Positions 7,940 through 17,152 of a stretch of 64,000 nt of DNA are shown in pieces. Source of the stretch: Roseicyclus sediminis (GTDB lineage Bacteria > Pseudomonadota > Alphaproteobacteria > Rhodobacterales > Rhodobacteraceae); assembly GCF_025515305.1 (NCBI RefSeq), contig NZ_JAOPHT010000005.1, positions 124,001 through 188,000 on the forward strand. The letters run 5' to 3'. Both the position numbers and the translations under genes were made by a program. Within the stretch, counting starts at the first letter, position 1, and each line of letters opens with the position of its first letter. The notes beneath the pieces are model-generated. The model saw only the letters and a program-made list of their open reading frames with translations, made no database searches and had not been told where the DNA came from.

Positions 7940-9943
7940 ATGTTCACCACGCTATCCCTGCGTCTGCGCATATTCCTGTTCTTCGCCTTTCTCGCGGCCG
8001 CGACATCGGCCCTTGCCGTCGCGGGCCTCGTGCTGGGCTATGTCCGCCTGGGCGAGGACCATGCCCTTTCGGCCTTCGTCATCTCGGGCGTCATCGCGGT
8101 GCTGGCGATCTTCGCCCTGACGACCTGGATCTGGGTTCTCTTCGATGAGAATGTCGCCAAACCGGTCGAGCGACTGGCCGCCGAGATGCGCGCGCGGGCC
8201 CATGCCGATGTCGACGACGTGATCGACCACGCCCCCGCGAAGTACCTGGGCGATCTGGGCACCGCTGCCGCGGCCGTGACCACGAACCTCACCGAGACGC
8301 GCAACGCCATGGCGCTGGCCGTGGGCCGCGAGACCGCGCGCCTGACGACCGAGAAGACGCGGCTCGAGGCGCTTCTGGCCGAGGTTCCCGACGGTGTCCT
8401 CTTCTGTACGCCGGGTCATTCCATCGCGCTCTACAACGCCAATGCCCGCGGCATCCTTGGCGCCTCCGAGGCGCTGGGACTGAACCGGCCGCTGCGCGGG
8501 CTGCTGCGCATGGGCCCGGTGGAACAGGCCTATGAGCGCCTAGTCGGCAAGGACGGCGACGAGGGAACCGACATCCTCGTGACGACGCGCGAGGGGGCGC
8601 GGCTTCTGGAGGCCAGGATGCGGCTTCTCCGGCTCGAAGGGCAGGAGACGGAGCGGCCGGGCTATGTCCTGACGCTGCGCGACGTGACGGAGGACATGGC
8701 CACCCACATGGAGCGGACGCACCTGCTGGAGACGTTGCTGAAGGGCGTGCAGGACGCCCTTCCCGGCATTCAGGGCGACGCCGCCGCGAGCCTCGCCACG
8801 CTCGCCGAGGCCACCGAGACGCGAAAAGGCGCCACAGACACCGGCTGGTGGCCGATGGAGCATATCGCCGCCGAGGACCTAGGCGCGGCGCTGACCGCGC
8901 GCCTCTCCCGCAAGGGCGTAGCGCTGGCATCGGACCTCGGGGCGACGGCGCTCCGCTGCGACGGTTTCGCGGTCACGCGGCTGATGGAGCGGCTGGCGCT
9001 TGACTGGTCGGGCGACGGCGCGCGCGAGTTCGCGTTGACGATCGCCTCCGAAGGCGACCGGGAGGCCATCGTCAGCCTCGAGGCGTCGGGCGACATCCCG
9101 ACGGCCGAGGCGGTCGCGGGCTGGCTCGCCACACCGCTATCGCCGGGGATGAGCGGCTTCACCGGGGCAAATGTTGCGCTGGCCCACGGCACGGCCATCC
9201 TGCGCGAACCGGCGGGACCGGGGCGGAGCGCGCTGCGCTTTGCGCTGCCGCTGGCCGAGGCGCGGCCCGCGCGGCCCAAGCGCGCGGTCCTCTACGACTT
9301 CGACCTCCTCAACGCCGAGATCCCCGAGGACCTCGCCGCCGCCGCGCTGCGCGAGCTGAACTTCGTCATCTTCGACACCGAGACCACCGGCCTGAACCCG
9401 CAGGTGGACGAGATATGCCAGATCGCCGCCGTCCGCGTGGTGAACGGCAAGCTCGTGGGCGCGGAACGGTTCGACATGCTGGTGAACCCCGGGCGCGGCA
9501 TCCCCGCGGCTTCGACCGCCGTCCACCACATCACCGACGCGATGGTGGCAGACGCACCCGGCGTGGCCGAGGCGATCCGGCGGTTTCACACCTTCGCCGA
9601 CGGTGCGGTGCTGGTCGCCCACAATGCACCCTTCGACATGTCGTTCCTCCGGCGCCGCGAGCGTGAGATCGGGCGGCGCTTCGACCAGCCGATCCTCGAC
9701 ACGGTCCTGTGCTCGGCGATCCTTTTCGGGCAATCGGCGGAGCACACGCTCGACGCGCTGTGCACGAGGCTCGGCGTCGCCATCCCCGAAGCCGACCGGC
9801 ACACAGCCATTGGCGATGCGATCGGCACCGGCGAGGCCTTCCGCAAGATGATCCCGATGCTGGAAGCGGCAGACCTGCCCAATCTCGGGGCACTCATCCA
9901 GGCCTTCGACCGCCATTCGCGGCTGATCGAACACCTGAATTGA
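7940..9943 (+). CDS. Membrane sensor-kinase-like protein fused to DnaQ-type 3'-5' exonuclease
   Basis: The 667-aa protein has two N-terminal helices (about residues 9-36 and 46-68) followed by a HAMP-like stretch (FDENVAKPVERLAAEM), a PAS-like region (EVPDGVLFCTPGHSIALYN) and a degenerate kinase-like ATPase region without a clear phospho-acceptor His box. The C-terminal 190 residues are a DEDDh exonuclease as in the DNA polymerase III epsilon subunit: VIFDTETTG (first Asp and Glu), AHNAPFDMSFL (Asp), and HTAIGDAIGTG (His, Asp). All catalytic residues are present. It is not the replicative epsilon subunit. Its place after the symporter/DUF294 genes suggests a sensory role; the substrate is unknown. 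Confidence 0.85.
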   Translation: MFTTLSLRLRIFLFFAFLAAATSALAVAGLVLGYVRLGEDHALSAFVISGVIAVLAIFALTTWIWVLFDENVAKPVERLAAEMRARAHADVDDVIDHAPAKYLGDLGTAAAAVTTNLTETRNAMALAVGRETARLTTEKTRLEALLAEVPDGVLFCTPGHSIALYNANARGILGASEALGLNRPLRGLLRMGPVEQAYERLVGKDGDEGTDILVTTREGARLLEARMRLLRLEGQETERPGYVLTLRDVTEDMATHMERTHLLETLLKGVQDALPGIQGDAAASLATLAEATETRKGATDTGWWPMEHIAAEDLGAALTARLSRKGVALASDLGATALRCDGFAVTRLMERLALDWSGDGAREFALTIASEGDREAIVSLEASGDIPTAEAVAGWLATPLSPGMSGFTGANVALAHGTAILREPAGPGRSALRFALPLAEARPARPKRAVLYDFDLLNAEIPEDLAAAALRELNFVIFDTETTGLNPQVDEICQIAAVRVVNGKLVGAERFDMLVNPGRGIPAASTAVHHITDAMVADAPGVAEAIRRFHTFADGAVLVAHNAPFDMSFLRRREREIGRRFDQPILDTVLCSAILFGQSAEHTLDALCTRLGVAIPEADRHTAIGDAIGTGEAFRKMIPMLEAADLPNLGALIQAFDRHSRLIEHLN

Positions 9944-9993
9944 CCGAACCGTCCCGAAGCCGCAGAGGGGAAGGGACAAGGAAGGGACAGACC

Positions 9994-10683
9994 ATGGCGC
10001 GCACGCCGCTCTACAAGGCCGCCGAGGCCGAGATGATCCGCCGGATCGAGGCCGGAACATGGGAGGTCGGCCGCCGCCTGCCCAACGAATTCGTGCTGGC
10101 CGAGGAATTCGGCGTCAGCCAGGGCACGATGCGGCGCGCGCTCATGACGCTGGAGGGCATGGGGCTTCTCAGCCGCAAGCCCGGACGCGGCACCATCGTG
10201 GCCGAGACGGTCGAGACCCCCGAGGCCCCGACCGCTGCGCGGACCGCCGCTCAGCTCCGCGATGCCGACGGCCAGCCGGTCGCCTTCGAGGTCCACCGCG
10301 CGAAATCCGCCACGCGCGGTGCCGACGAGGCGGAACTCGCGCTTTTCGGCAAGCCGCGCCTCGCCGCCGTGGAGCGGCTGCTGAAGCGGAACGGCGAGCG
10401 CGCGGCGCTGGAGGAAACCCTGATTCCGGAGACGCTGATCCCGGCACTCGACGAGGACGCGCCCGTCGATCTGGAGGCCTTCCTGATCGCCCATGGCCTC
10501 GACCCGGCCGGGACGGAGGCCTCGGTCTCCGCCGGGATCACCACGATGGCGGATTCGGTGGCGCTGTCGTGCGACCGGCATACGCCCCTGCTGGTGATCC
10601 GCCGCGTCGCGCGCGATGGCAAGGGGCGGGCCATCGCGCTGCAGGTCATGCGGGTCGCCGCCGAAGACGTGACCTGGGGCTAG
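9994..10683 (+). CDS. GntR-family transcriptional regulator (UTRA type)
   Basis: The 229-aa protein has an N-terminal winged helix: IRRIEAGTWEVGRRLPNE, then EEFGVSQGTMRRALMTLEG and GLLSRKPGRGTIV at residues about 14-68. The rest resembles a UTRA ligand-binding domain of HutC-like regulators. I chose the ATG at 9994 because AAGGGACAG precedes it and the conserved LYKAAEAEMI starts just after; the open frame upstream overlaps the exonuclease gene. It ends 6 bp from the convergent gabD. Ligand and targets are unknown; it could govern the acetate/exonuclease block or gabD. Confidence 0.85.
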   Translation: MARTPLYKAAEAEMIRRIEAGTWEVGRRLPNEFVLAEEFGVSQGTMRRALMTLEGMGLLSRKPGRGTIVAETVETPEAPTAARTAAQLRDADGQPVAFEVHRAKSATRGADEAELALFGKPRLAAVERLLKRNGERAALEETLIPETLIPALDEDAPVDLEAFLIAHGLDPAGTEASVSAGITTMADSVALSCDRHTPLLVIRRVARDGKGRAIALQVMRVAAEDVTWG

Positions 10684-10689
10684 TCCCCG

Positions 10690-12138
10690 TCAGATCCCGT
10701 CGATGCAGACGTATTTCGTGTCGAGGTAATCCTCGAGCCCCTGGCTGCCGCCCTCCTTGCCGAGGCCGCTTTCCTTGACCCCGCCGAAAGGTGCCTCGAC
10801 GGTGGTGATAAGGCCCGAGTTGATGCCGATCATCCCGTACTGAAGCTTTTCGTTCAGCCGGAAGGCCCGGCCGAGATCGCTTGTGTAAGCGTAGGAGGCA
10901 AGGCCGAAGCGCGTGGCATTGGCCATCTCGATGGCCTCCTCCTCGGTCTCGAAGCGGAAGACGGGGGCGAGAGGCCCGAAGATCTCCTCGGTTGCGAAGG
11001 CCATGTCCTGCGTCGCTCCGGTCACCACGGTCGGCTGGAAGAAGGACCCACCCAGCTGGTGCCGCGAGCCGCCAAGCGCGACCTGCGCCCCCTTGGCCTT
11101 GGCGTCGTCCAGCAGTTCCTCGACCTTGGCGACCGCGTCCTTGTCGATCAGCGGCCCCTGCGCGACGCCCGCCTCGCGTCCGTCACCCACCTTCAGCGCG
11201 CGGGTCTTCTCCACGAGCTTTTCGACGAAGGCATCGTAGACGCCCGCCTGCACGTACATCCGGTTCGCGCAGACACAGGTCTGGCCGGAATTGCGGTACT
11301 TCGACACGATGGCCCCCTCCGCCGCCGCATCGAGATCGGCGTCATCGAAGACGATGAAGGGCGCGTTGCCGCCAAGTTCCATCGACACCTTCTTCACCGT
11401 GTCGGCCGATTGACGGATCAGCTCCTTGCCGACCTCGGTGGAGCCGGTGAAGGTGACCTTCCGCACTTCGTCCCGCGCCATCATGGCGCCCGCGATGGCG
11501 CGGGCCGAGCCGGTCAGCACGTTCACCGCACCGGCGGGATAGCCCACTTCCTCGGCCAGCGCGGCCCAGGCCAGGCCCGAATAGGGCGTCGCCGTCGCGG
11601 GCTTGGCGACCACGGTGCAGCCCACGGCGAGCGCAGGCGCCACCTTGCGCGCCAGCATCGAGGACGGGAAGTTCCACGGCGTGATCATGCCGACAACGCC
11701 CACGGGATGCTTCGTCACGAGAATGCGGCGCCCGTTCACGCCGGCGGGCACGATCTCGCCCTTTGCGCGTCGCGCCTCCTCGGCGAACCAGCGCACGTAT
11801 TGCGCGCCGATGGCGATCTCGCCCATGGCCTCGGTCAGCGGCTTGCCCATCTCGACGGTCAGCAGTTCGGCCAGCGCCGCCTGGTTGTCCATGAGCGCGT
11901 CGTGCAGCTTCCACAGAAGGCCCACGCGCGCCATCAGGCCCATGCCGGCAAGCTCGGGGAAAGCGGCGGCGGCGGCATCGATGGCGCGCATCGTTTCGGC
12001 CTCGCCGCAGGCGGGAACCGTGCCGATGACCTCACCGGTGGCCGGGTTCGTGACGTCGATCGTCTGCCCCGAATCCGCTCCGATCCATTCACCTGCGACG
12101 TAGTTCGCCTGCCGCATCCATCCCTGCCAGTCCGCCAT
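10690..12138 (-). CDS. gabD: NAD(P)-dependent succinate-semialdehyde dehydrogenase
   Basis: Oxidises succinate semialdehyde to succinate, the last step of GABA breakdown. With the ATG at 12138 (AAAGGA seven bases upstream) the product has 482 aa, the same as E. coli GabD. Aldehyde dehydrogenase landmarks are present: TPWNFPSSMLARKVAPAL, the catalytic Glu in MELGGNAPFIVF and the catalytic Cys in SGQTCVCANRMYV. The open frame extends further upstream, but that part has no ribosome site and lies in the intergenic region. It is divergent from the UDP-glucose dehydrogenase gene. Confidence 0.93.
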   Translation of the reverse strand: MADWQGWMRQANYVAGEWIGADSGQTIDVTNPATGEVIGTVPACGEAETMRAIDAAAAAFPELAGMGLMARVGLLWKLHDALMDNQAALAELLTVEMGKPLTEAMGEIAIGAQYVRWFAEEARRAKGEIVPAGVNGRRILVTKHPVGVVGMITPWNFPSSMLARKVAPALAVGCTVVAKPATATPYSGLAWAALAEEVGYPAGAVNVLTGSARAIAGAMMARDEVRKVTFTGSTEVGKELIRQSADTVKKVSMELGGNAPFIVFDDADLDAAAEGAIVSKYRNSGQTCVCANRMYVQAGVYDAFVEKLVEKTRALKVGDGREAGVAQGPLIDKDAVAKVEELLDDAKAKGAQVALGGSRHQLGGSFFQPTVVTGATQDMAFATEEIFGPLAPVFRFETEEEAIEMANATRFGLASYAYTSDLGRAFRLNEKLQYGMIGINSGLITTVEAPFGGVKESGLGKEGGSQGLEDYLDTKYVCIDGI

Positions 12139-12433
12139 GTCGTGATCCTTTGCTTCTTGCGCGGCGCATCTTGGCGGCCGCCATCCCGTGCCGAACATGT
12201 CGCATCGGCGCAGGGGTGTCCGCAAGGTCCGGCGGGTTTTCGCGTTCGGAACGGACGCGGCACGCACCGGCATGGTTTCCATGAGTGCTGCATTGCAGTA
12301 TGACGCGCACGGCGGCGATACTGACCGCCGGCAGACCTCGGGCGACGCGGGCCTTTTCCGCGCCGTCCCGCGCAGCCATGGTATTGCAACGAACGGACCG
12401 CGACGGGCGCGTCCCTGCGATTGGAGAGCATCC
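12139..12433. promoter_or_regulatory. Divergent intergenic region, gabD / UDP-glucose dehydrogenase
   Basis: This 295-bp gap must hold both promoters. I see an 11-bp palindrome CTGCATTGCAG at 12288-12298 and a related ATTGCA at about 12383-12388, which could be regulator sites. No -35/-10 pair is clear enough to call. A TTGGAGAG site lies just before the ATG at 12434. Confidence 0.35.
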
Positions 12434-13777
12434 ATGAAGATCACGATGATCGGCACGGGCTATGTCGGCCTTGTCTCGGGGGTCTGTTTCTCGGATTTCG
12501 GCCATGACGTTGTCTGCGTCGACAAGAACCCCGCCAAGATCGAGATGCTCGAACGCGGCGAGGTTCCGATCTTCGAGCCGGGGCTCGACCAGCTGATGGC
12601 CAAGAACGTGGAGGCGGGACGCCTGTCCTTCACCACCGATCTCGCCAGCGCGGTCGCCGGGGCGGACGCGATCTTCATCGCCGTCGGCACGCCGACGCGG
12701 CGCGGCGACGGGCACGCGGACCTGAGCTACGTCATGGCCGCCGCCGAGGAGGTCGCGAACGCGCTCACCGGCTATGCCGTGATCGTCACCAAGTCGACCG
12801 TGCCGGTCGGCACCAACCGCAAGGTCAAGCAGGTGGTCACCAAGGCCAACCCCACGGCCGAGTTCGACGTCGCCTCGAACCCCGAGTTCCTGCGCGAGGG
12901 CGCGGCCATCGACGACTTCATGCGCCCCGACCGTGTCGTGGTCGGCGTCCAGACCGAGCGCGCGGCAGAGGTCATGGCCGAGGTCTACCGCCCGCTGTTC
13001 CTGCGCGATTTCCCGATCATCACCACCGACCTGGAGTCGGCCGAGATGATCAAGTACGCGGCCAACGCCTTCCTCGCCACGAAGATCACCTTCATCAACG
13101 AGATCGCCGCGCTGTGCGAGCGGGTCGGCGCCGACGTGAAGGAAGTGTCCAAGGGCATCGGCCTCGACGGACGGATCGGCAACAAGTTCCTGCACGCAGG
13201 CCCCGGCTATGGCGGATCGTGCTTTCCCAAGGACACGAGCGCGCTGGCCCGGATCGGGCAGGAACACGCCGTGCCGCAGAGCATCGTCGAGACGGTGATC
13301 CGCGTGAACGATGCCGTGAAGGCGCGCATGATCGAGAAGCTGCGCGATCTCTGCGACGGGTCCTTCAACGGCAAGACGATCGCTATTCTCGGCGTGACGT
13401 TCAAACCCAACACCGACGACATGCGCGACGCGCCCTCGCTGACCATCGTGCCAGCGCTGGTGGGCGGCGGCGCCAAGGTGCGTGTCGTGGACCCGCAGGG
13501 CCGGCGCGAGGGCGAGACGCTCCTGCCCGGCGTGCACTGGACGGACGATCCCTACAAGGCGGCGCAGAATGCCGATCTCGTGGTGATCCTTACCGAGTGG
13601 AACGAGTTCCGCGCGCTCGACCTCAAGCGACTGGCCAAGAAGATGGCGACCCCGCGCATGGCGGACCTTCGCAACGTCTACTCCGCGAAGGACGCGAAGA
13701 AGGCCGGCTTCGAGGCCTACGACGCGGTCGGCCGCGGCGGCCTGAACCCCGACGCCAGCAAGCTCGCCGCCGAGTAG
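12434..13777 (+). CDS. ugd: UDP-glucose 6-dehydrogenase
   Basis: NAD-dependent oxidation of UDP-glucose to UDP-glucuronate for surface polysaccharides. The 447-aa protein has an N-terminal Rossmann motif MIGTGYVGLVSGVCFSDFG, a middle segment TKSTVPVGTNRKVKQV, the catalytic cysteine (Cys263) in GPGYGGSCFPKDTSAL, and a C-terminal UDP-binding domain beginning near AILGVTFKPNTDDMRDAPS. Several in-frame starts lie upstream; ATG 12434 is chosen because it directly begins the Rossmann strand and is preceded by GGAGAG. No other polysaccharide genes are in the window. Confidence 0.95.
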   Translation: MKITMIGTGYVGLVSGVCFSDFGHDVVCVDKNPAKIEMLERGEVPIFEPGLDQLMAKNVEAGRLSFTTDLASAVAGADAIFIAVGTPTRRGDGHADLSYVMAAAEEVANALTGYAVIVTKSTVPVGTNRKVKQVVTKANPTAEFDVASNPEFLREGAAIDDFMRPDRVVVGVQTERAAEVMAEVYRPLFLRDFPIITTDLESAEMIKYAANAFLATKITFINEIAALCERVGADVKEVSKGIGLDGRIGNKFLHAGPGYGGSCFPKDTSALARIGQEHAVPQSIVETVIRVNDAVKARMIEKLRDLCDGSFNGKTIAILGVTFKPNTDDMRDAPSLTIVPALVGGGAKVRVVDPQGRREGETLLPGVHWTDDPYKAAQNADLVVILTEWNEFRALDLKRLAKKMATPRMADLRNVYSAKDAKKAGFEAYDAVGRGGLNPDASKLAAE

Positions 13778-13780
13778 GGA

Positions 13781-13984
13781 TCAGCCCGTGTAGCTGCGGG
13801 CGGTCTCGATCAGTTCGAGCACTTCGTGGGCATTGCCGATCCGGTTCGCGAGCAAGAGGACGAGGCGCGCGTTCAGAGCCTCGCTTTCGGCCTCGCTCAA
13901 CCCTTTGTGCGCCTCGAGAAGCGCGGCGTAGATCTCGTCGCCGCTCCCGCCCAAGCCGCTTTCATAGAGCCTGCGCGCACCCAT
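13781..13984 (-). CDS. DUF2783 small protein
   Basis: A 67-aa acidic, helical protein (GDEIYAALLEAHKGLSEAES, then a Leu/Ala-rich segment). Its ATG at 13984-13982 overlaps the TGA of the upstream FAD monooxygenase (TGATG), indicating translational coupling; a GTG one codon upstream is an alternative start. DUF2783 proteins are typically encoded directly after aromatic-ring FAD monooxygenases, as here, and may be a partner or stability factor. Function is not established. Confidence 0.75.
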   Translation of the reverse strand: MGARRLYESGLGGSGDEIYAALLEAHKGLSEAESEALNARLVLLLANRIGNAHEVLELIETARSYTG

Positions 13985-15597
13985 CACACGGCCTCCTGCA
14001 TCGCGGGGATACGCCCCAGCGCCCGGTCGCGGGCCGCGCCGACCTGCGCCGCCGTCGGCGCATCGAAGACGGCGGCCACGTGGCCGTCGGGCCGGAAAAG
14101 ATAGGCCAGCCCCATCCCGTACCGGCCCAGCGCGAACCCCTCCGCGTCGCCATGACAGGGATAGTCGCCCCTCTGGTCCACACCGATCCGCCTTATGCCC
14201 GGCACCGCCGGCAACCGGACATTGCCGAACCCCACCAACGTGAAGTCGCCCTGGACGAGCGAGATCAGCCAGTCCCCGCCAAGGGGCGCGTCCGGCATCG
14301 CGGTTCCCGGCACCACCGGCCCGCCGCCCGGCGTCTGGAGCGGAAAGCCCGCCAGCGAGCAGGGCCGTGATAGCCGCCCCGAATTGATGAGTTCCCGCGC
14401 GAAGGGTTGGTCATGGGCGAGGCGCAGCGTCTCGGCCCGGAACAACGCCTCGGCCGGGGTCTTCGGGGTCATGAAGTTCGTGGCGCGGGACGAGTTCAGG
14501 ATGTTCTCCTCCGCCCCGTGCCGGCGCTCCTCGTCGTAGCTGTCGATCAGGCTCTCGGGGGCCTCGCCCTTGAGAACGGCGGCAAGCTTCCAGCCGAGGT
14601 TGTCGACGTCCTGGATGCCGCCGTTTCCGCCGCGCGCTCCGAAGGGCGACACGACGTGAGCGCTGTCGCCCACGAAGATCACATGGCCATGGACGAAACG
14701 GTCCAGCATCATGCAGCGGAAACGGTAGACCGACAGCCAGTCGATCCGGAAAGGCTTGTCGCCGACGATGGCGCGGAGTCGGGGGACCACGCGGTCGGGC
14801 GCGACCTCCGCCTCGGGGTCCGCGCCCGCGTCGAGTTGCAGGTCGATCCGGTAGATGTCGTCCGGCTGCTTGTGCAGAAGCGCCGACTTGCCCGGATGGA
14901 AGGGCGGGTCGAACCAGAACCAGCGTTCGGGCGTGTCATGGTCGCCGAAGGGGCTGCCCTTCATCTCGATGTCGCAGATCAGGAACCGCTCCTCGAAAGT
15001 CTGCCCGGAGAAGTCGAGGCCCATGCGTGTTCGTGTCGGCGAGTTCGCCCCGTCGCAGGCCAGCATATAGCGGGCGTCGAGGGTGTAGGTGCCTTCCGGC
15101 GTCTCGACCGACAGCCGCACGCCGTCGCCCCCGTCCTCGTGGCCCGTGACCTTGTTGAGGAACCGCACGTCGATGAGGTCCGGAAACTCCCGCGCACGCT
15201 CCAGCAGGTATTCCTCGACGTAGTATTGCTGAAGGTTGATGAACGCGGGGTACTTGTGCCCGGCCTCGGGCAGCAGATCGAAGGAATAGACCTCGTCCCT
15301 ACCGTGGAAATTGCGCCCGACCTTCCACGTCACGCCCTTCTCCAGCATCCGTTCGCCCACGCCGAGTCGGTCGAATATCTCCAGCGTCCGTTTTGCCCAG
15401 CAGATCGCGCGGGAGCCGACGGAAACCACGTTGTTGTCGTCGAGCACGACCGTTTTCACGCCCTTCAGCGCAAGGTCGATGGCCATTGACAGGCCGATGG
15501 GACCCGCTCCGACGATGGCGACGGGGGCGTCCGTCCTGCCGCCGTCGAGCTCGGGCGGGCGGATGAAGGGCTGTTCGGCATAGGGATAGGCTGGCAT
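13984..15597 (-). CDS. FAD-dependent aromatic monooxygenase (MhpA-like)
   Basis: Class A flavoprotein hydroxylase of 537 aa. It has an N-terminal FAD-binding GxGxxG in VAIVGAGPIGLSMAIDLALKG region, a central DGANSPTR motif and the GDSAHVVSPFGARGGNGG motif. It resembles 3-(3-hydroxyphenyl)propionate hydroxylases. Start at 15597 is supported by AAGGAGG six bases upstream; the open frame continues further but into the DinB gene. It belongs to the hmgA operon with MBL, DinB and DUF2783 genes, so it probably hydroxylates an aromatic acid feeding into, or related to, homogentisate breakdown. The exact substrate is unknown. Confidence 0.87.
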   Translation of the reverse strand: MPAYPYAEQPFIRPPELDGGRTDAPVAIVGAGPIGLSMAIDLALKGVKTVVLDDNNVVSVGSRAICWAKRTLEIFDRLGVGERMLEKGVTWKVGRNFHGRDEVYSFDLLPEAGHKYPAFINLQQYYVEEYLLERAREFPDLIDVRFLNKVTGHEDGGDGVRLSVETPEGTYTLDARYMLACDGANSPTRTRMGLDFSGQTFEERFLICDIEMKGSPFGDHDTPERWFWFDPPFHPGKSALLHKQPDDIYRIDLQLDAGADPEAEVAPDRVVPRLRAIVGDKPFRIDWLSVYRFRCMMLDRFVHGHVIFVGDSAHVVSPFGARGGNGGIQDVDNLGWKLAAVLKGEAPESLIDSYDEERRHGAEENILNSSRATNFMTPKTPAEALFRAETLRLAHDQPFARELINSGRLSRPCSLAGFPLQTPGGGPVVPGTAMPDAPLGGDWLISLVQGDFTLVGFGNVRLPAVPGIRRIGVDQRGDYPCHGDAEGFALGRYGMGLAYLFRPDGHVAAVFDAPTAAQVGAARDRALGRIPAMQEAV

Positions 15598-15616
15598 CGG
15601 GTCCTCCTTCCTCTCG

Positions 15617-16135
15617 TCAGTCGAGATAGGCGGCGGCGTCGGGGTGGCGGTCGAAGACCGGAAAGAACTCGTCGAGTTGCGGCGGCGCGACATCCGTACC
15701 CGCCAGCATGGCGTGCGCCTGCCCGCGATGGTGCACCTGGTGCTGGAAGAGATGGAGCAGCACGTCCTCCACAAGTTCGGTCGCCGGACCTCCCGTCCAG
15801 CCCACCGAGACGGTGTCCTCGGGCCCCACGCCCGCATCGCAGAAGGCGATCAGTCGCCGGTCGGCCTCGGCCTGTTTCGCGGCGAGGTCGGTGGCGGTGT
15901 CGGGCATCTTTTCCACTTGGAAGATCGCGCGCCCGCGTCCACCGCGCTCCAGCGCATCGAGATAGAAAAGGTCCACAAGCCAGATGTGGCCCAGCGTCTC
16001 CTTCAGCGAGGGGAAGAAGCCGGTGCGCTCCGCCTCGAACTCCGCTTGGGACAACTCCGCCACTGCGCCGAGGAGCCGGGCATTGGCCCAGGCGTTGTTG
16101 CGCGCCATGCGCGAAAAGAGGGAGTGCCCGCTCAT
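15617..16135 (-). CDS. DinB-family metal-binding protein
   Basis: A 172-aa four-helix-bundle protein of the DinB/YfiT type. Likely metal ligands are His in KETLGHIWLVD (about residue 50) and the HQVHHRGQAH motif near residue 136. The ATG at 16135 overlaps the TGA of the upstream MBL gene by 4 bp, so the two are co-translated. Members include thiol-dependent isomerases and transferases such as maleylpyruvate isomerase. In this locus a glutathione- or other thiol-linked isomerisation of a ring-cleavage product would fit, but that is inference. Confidence 0.8.
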   Translation of the reverse strand: MSGHSLFSRMARNNAWANARLLGAVAELSQAEFEAERTGFFPSLKETLGHIWLVDLFYLDALERGGRGRAIFQVEKMPDTATDLAAKQAEADRRLIAFCDAGVGPEDTVSVGWTGGPATELVEDVLLHLFQHQVHHRGQAHAMLAGTDVAPPQLDEFFPVFDRHPDAAAYLD

Positions 16136-17082
16136 CCCTGCAGGTCCGCCCACATCTTCGCATCGCGCTCGGCCGTCCAGATCCGCGGCGTCTCGATGCC
16201 GCGCGCCTCGTCCCAGGCGCGGGAGACGTTGAAGGGCAGACAGTGCTCGTAGATGGCGAAGTCGGAGAACTTCGGGTCGCAGGCCGCGCGCACGGCGTCC
16301 CACGCATCCTTGAGCGAGCCGCCCCGAGCCGCGACCCGCGCCGCGGGGCGATAGGTGCTCTCGACGAAGTCGCGCGTGCTCTCGATGGCGGCGGCGACCA
16401 TGTCCGGACCGACCAGGGCCGCGCCCCGTCCCGGCGCGATGGCCTGCGGCTCGAACGAGGCGATCACGTCGAGCGTGCCGCCCCACTCGGTCAGGTAGCC
16501 GTCGCCGCAGTAACAGGCGGAGTGGTACTCCACGATATCGCCGGTGAACATCACGTCGCAGTCGGGCACCCAGATCGCGGCATCCCCTGCCGTATGGGCA
16601 CGGCCCGGGCGGAAGATGTCGATGCGGCGGTTTCCCAGATAGATCGTCATCGCCTCGGAGAAGGTCGTGGTGGGCCAGGTGAGGCCGGGGATTTCCTCGT
16701 GCCCCTCGAAAAGGCGCGGGAAGCGAGCGAATTCGCTCTCCCAGTCTTCCTGGCCGCGCTCGGCGACCATCGCACGGGCGGCATCCGACATGATGATCTC
16801 CCGCGCGCCATAGGCCGAGGCGCCGAGAACACGGACCGCATGGTAGTGCGTGAGGACGAGGTGGCTGATCGGCTTGTCGGTGACCGAGCGGACGCAGTCG
16901 ATGACCTTCCGCGCCAGGCGCGGCGTCGCCTGCGCCTCGATGATCATCACACTCTCGTCGCCGACGATGACGCCCGTGTTCGGGTCGCCCTCGGCCGTGA
17001 AGGCGTAAAGGCCGGGGCCGATCTCCTCGAAGGTGATCCTCTTCTCCGCAGTGTCGCCCGCGCTTGCGAATGTCTTGCTCAT
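16132..17082 (-). CDS. MBL-fold metallo-hydrolase-like protein with altered metal motif
   Basis: A 316-aa protein of the metallo-beta-lactamase superfamily; later motifs HTAGDAAIWVPDCDVMFTGD are recognisable. At the place of the usual HxHxDH metal motif it reads THYHAVRVLGASAY, so the Asp and third His are missing. It follows hmgA by 70 bp in the same direction and overlaps the DinB gene. The family is often found near homogentisate genes. Whether it still binds two metals or hydrolyses anything cannot be told from sequence. Start ATG 17082 gives MSKTFASAGD with an upstream GGGAG. Confidence 0.8.
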   Translation of the reverse strand: MSKTFASAGDTAEKRITFEEIGPGLYAFTAEGDPNTGVIVGDESVMIIEAQATPRLARKVIDCVRSVTDKPISHLVLTHYHAVRVLGASAYGAREIIMSDAARAMVAERGQEDWESEFARFPRLFEGHEEIPGLTWPTTTFSEAMTIYLGNRRIDIFRPGRAHTAGDAAIWVPDCDVMFTGDIVEYHSACYCGDGYLTEWGGTLDVIASFEPQAIAPGRGAALVGPDMVAAAIESTRDFVESTYRPAARVAARGGSLKDAWDAVRAACDPKFSDFAIYEHCLPFNVSRAWDEARGIETPRIWTAERDAKMWADLQG

Positions 17083-17152
17083 GCCTCTGCTCCCTCGATG
17101 CCGGATCCGCCCGCTTTTCCGGCCCGGACCCCTCGGCGTTTCCGGTGCCGCC

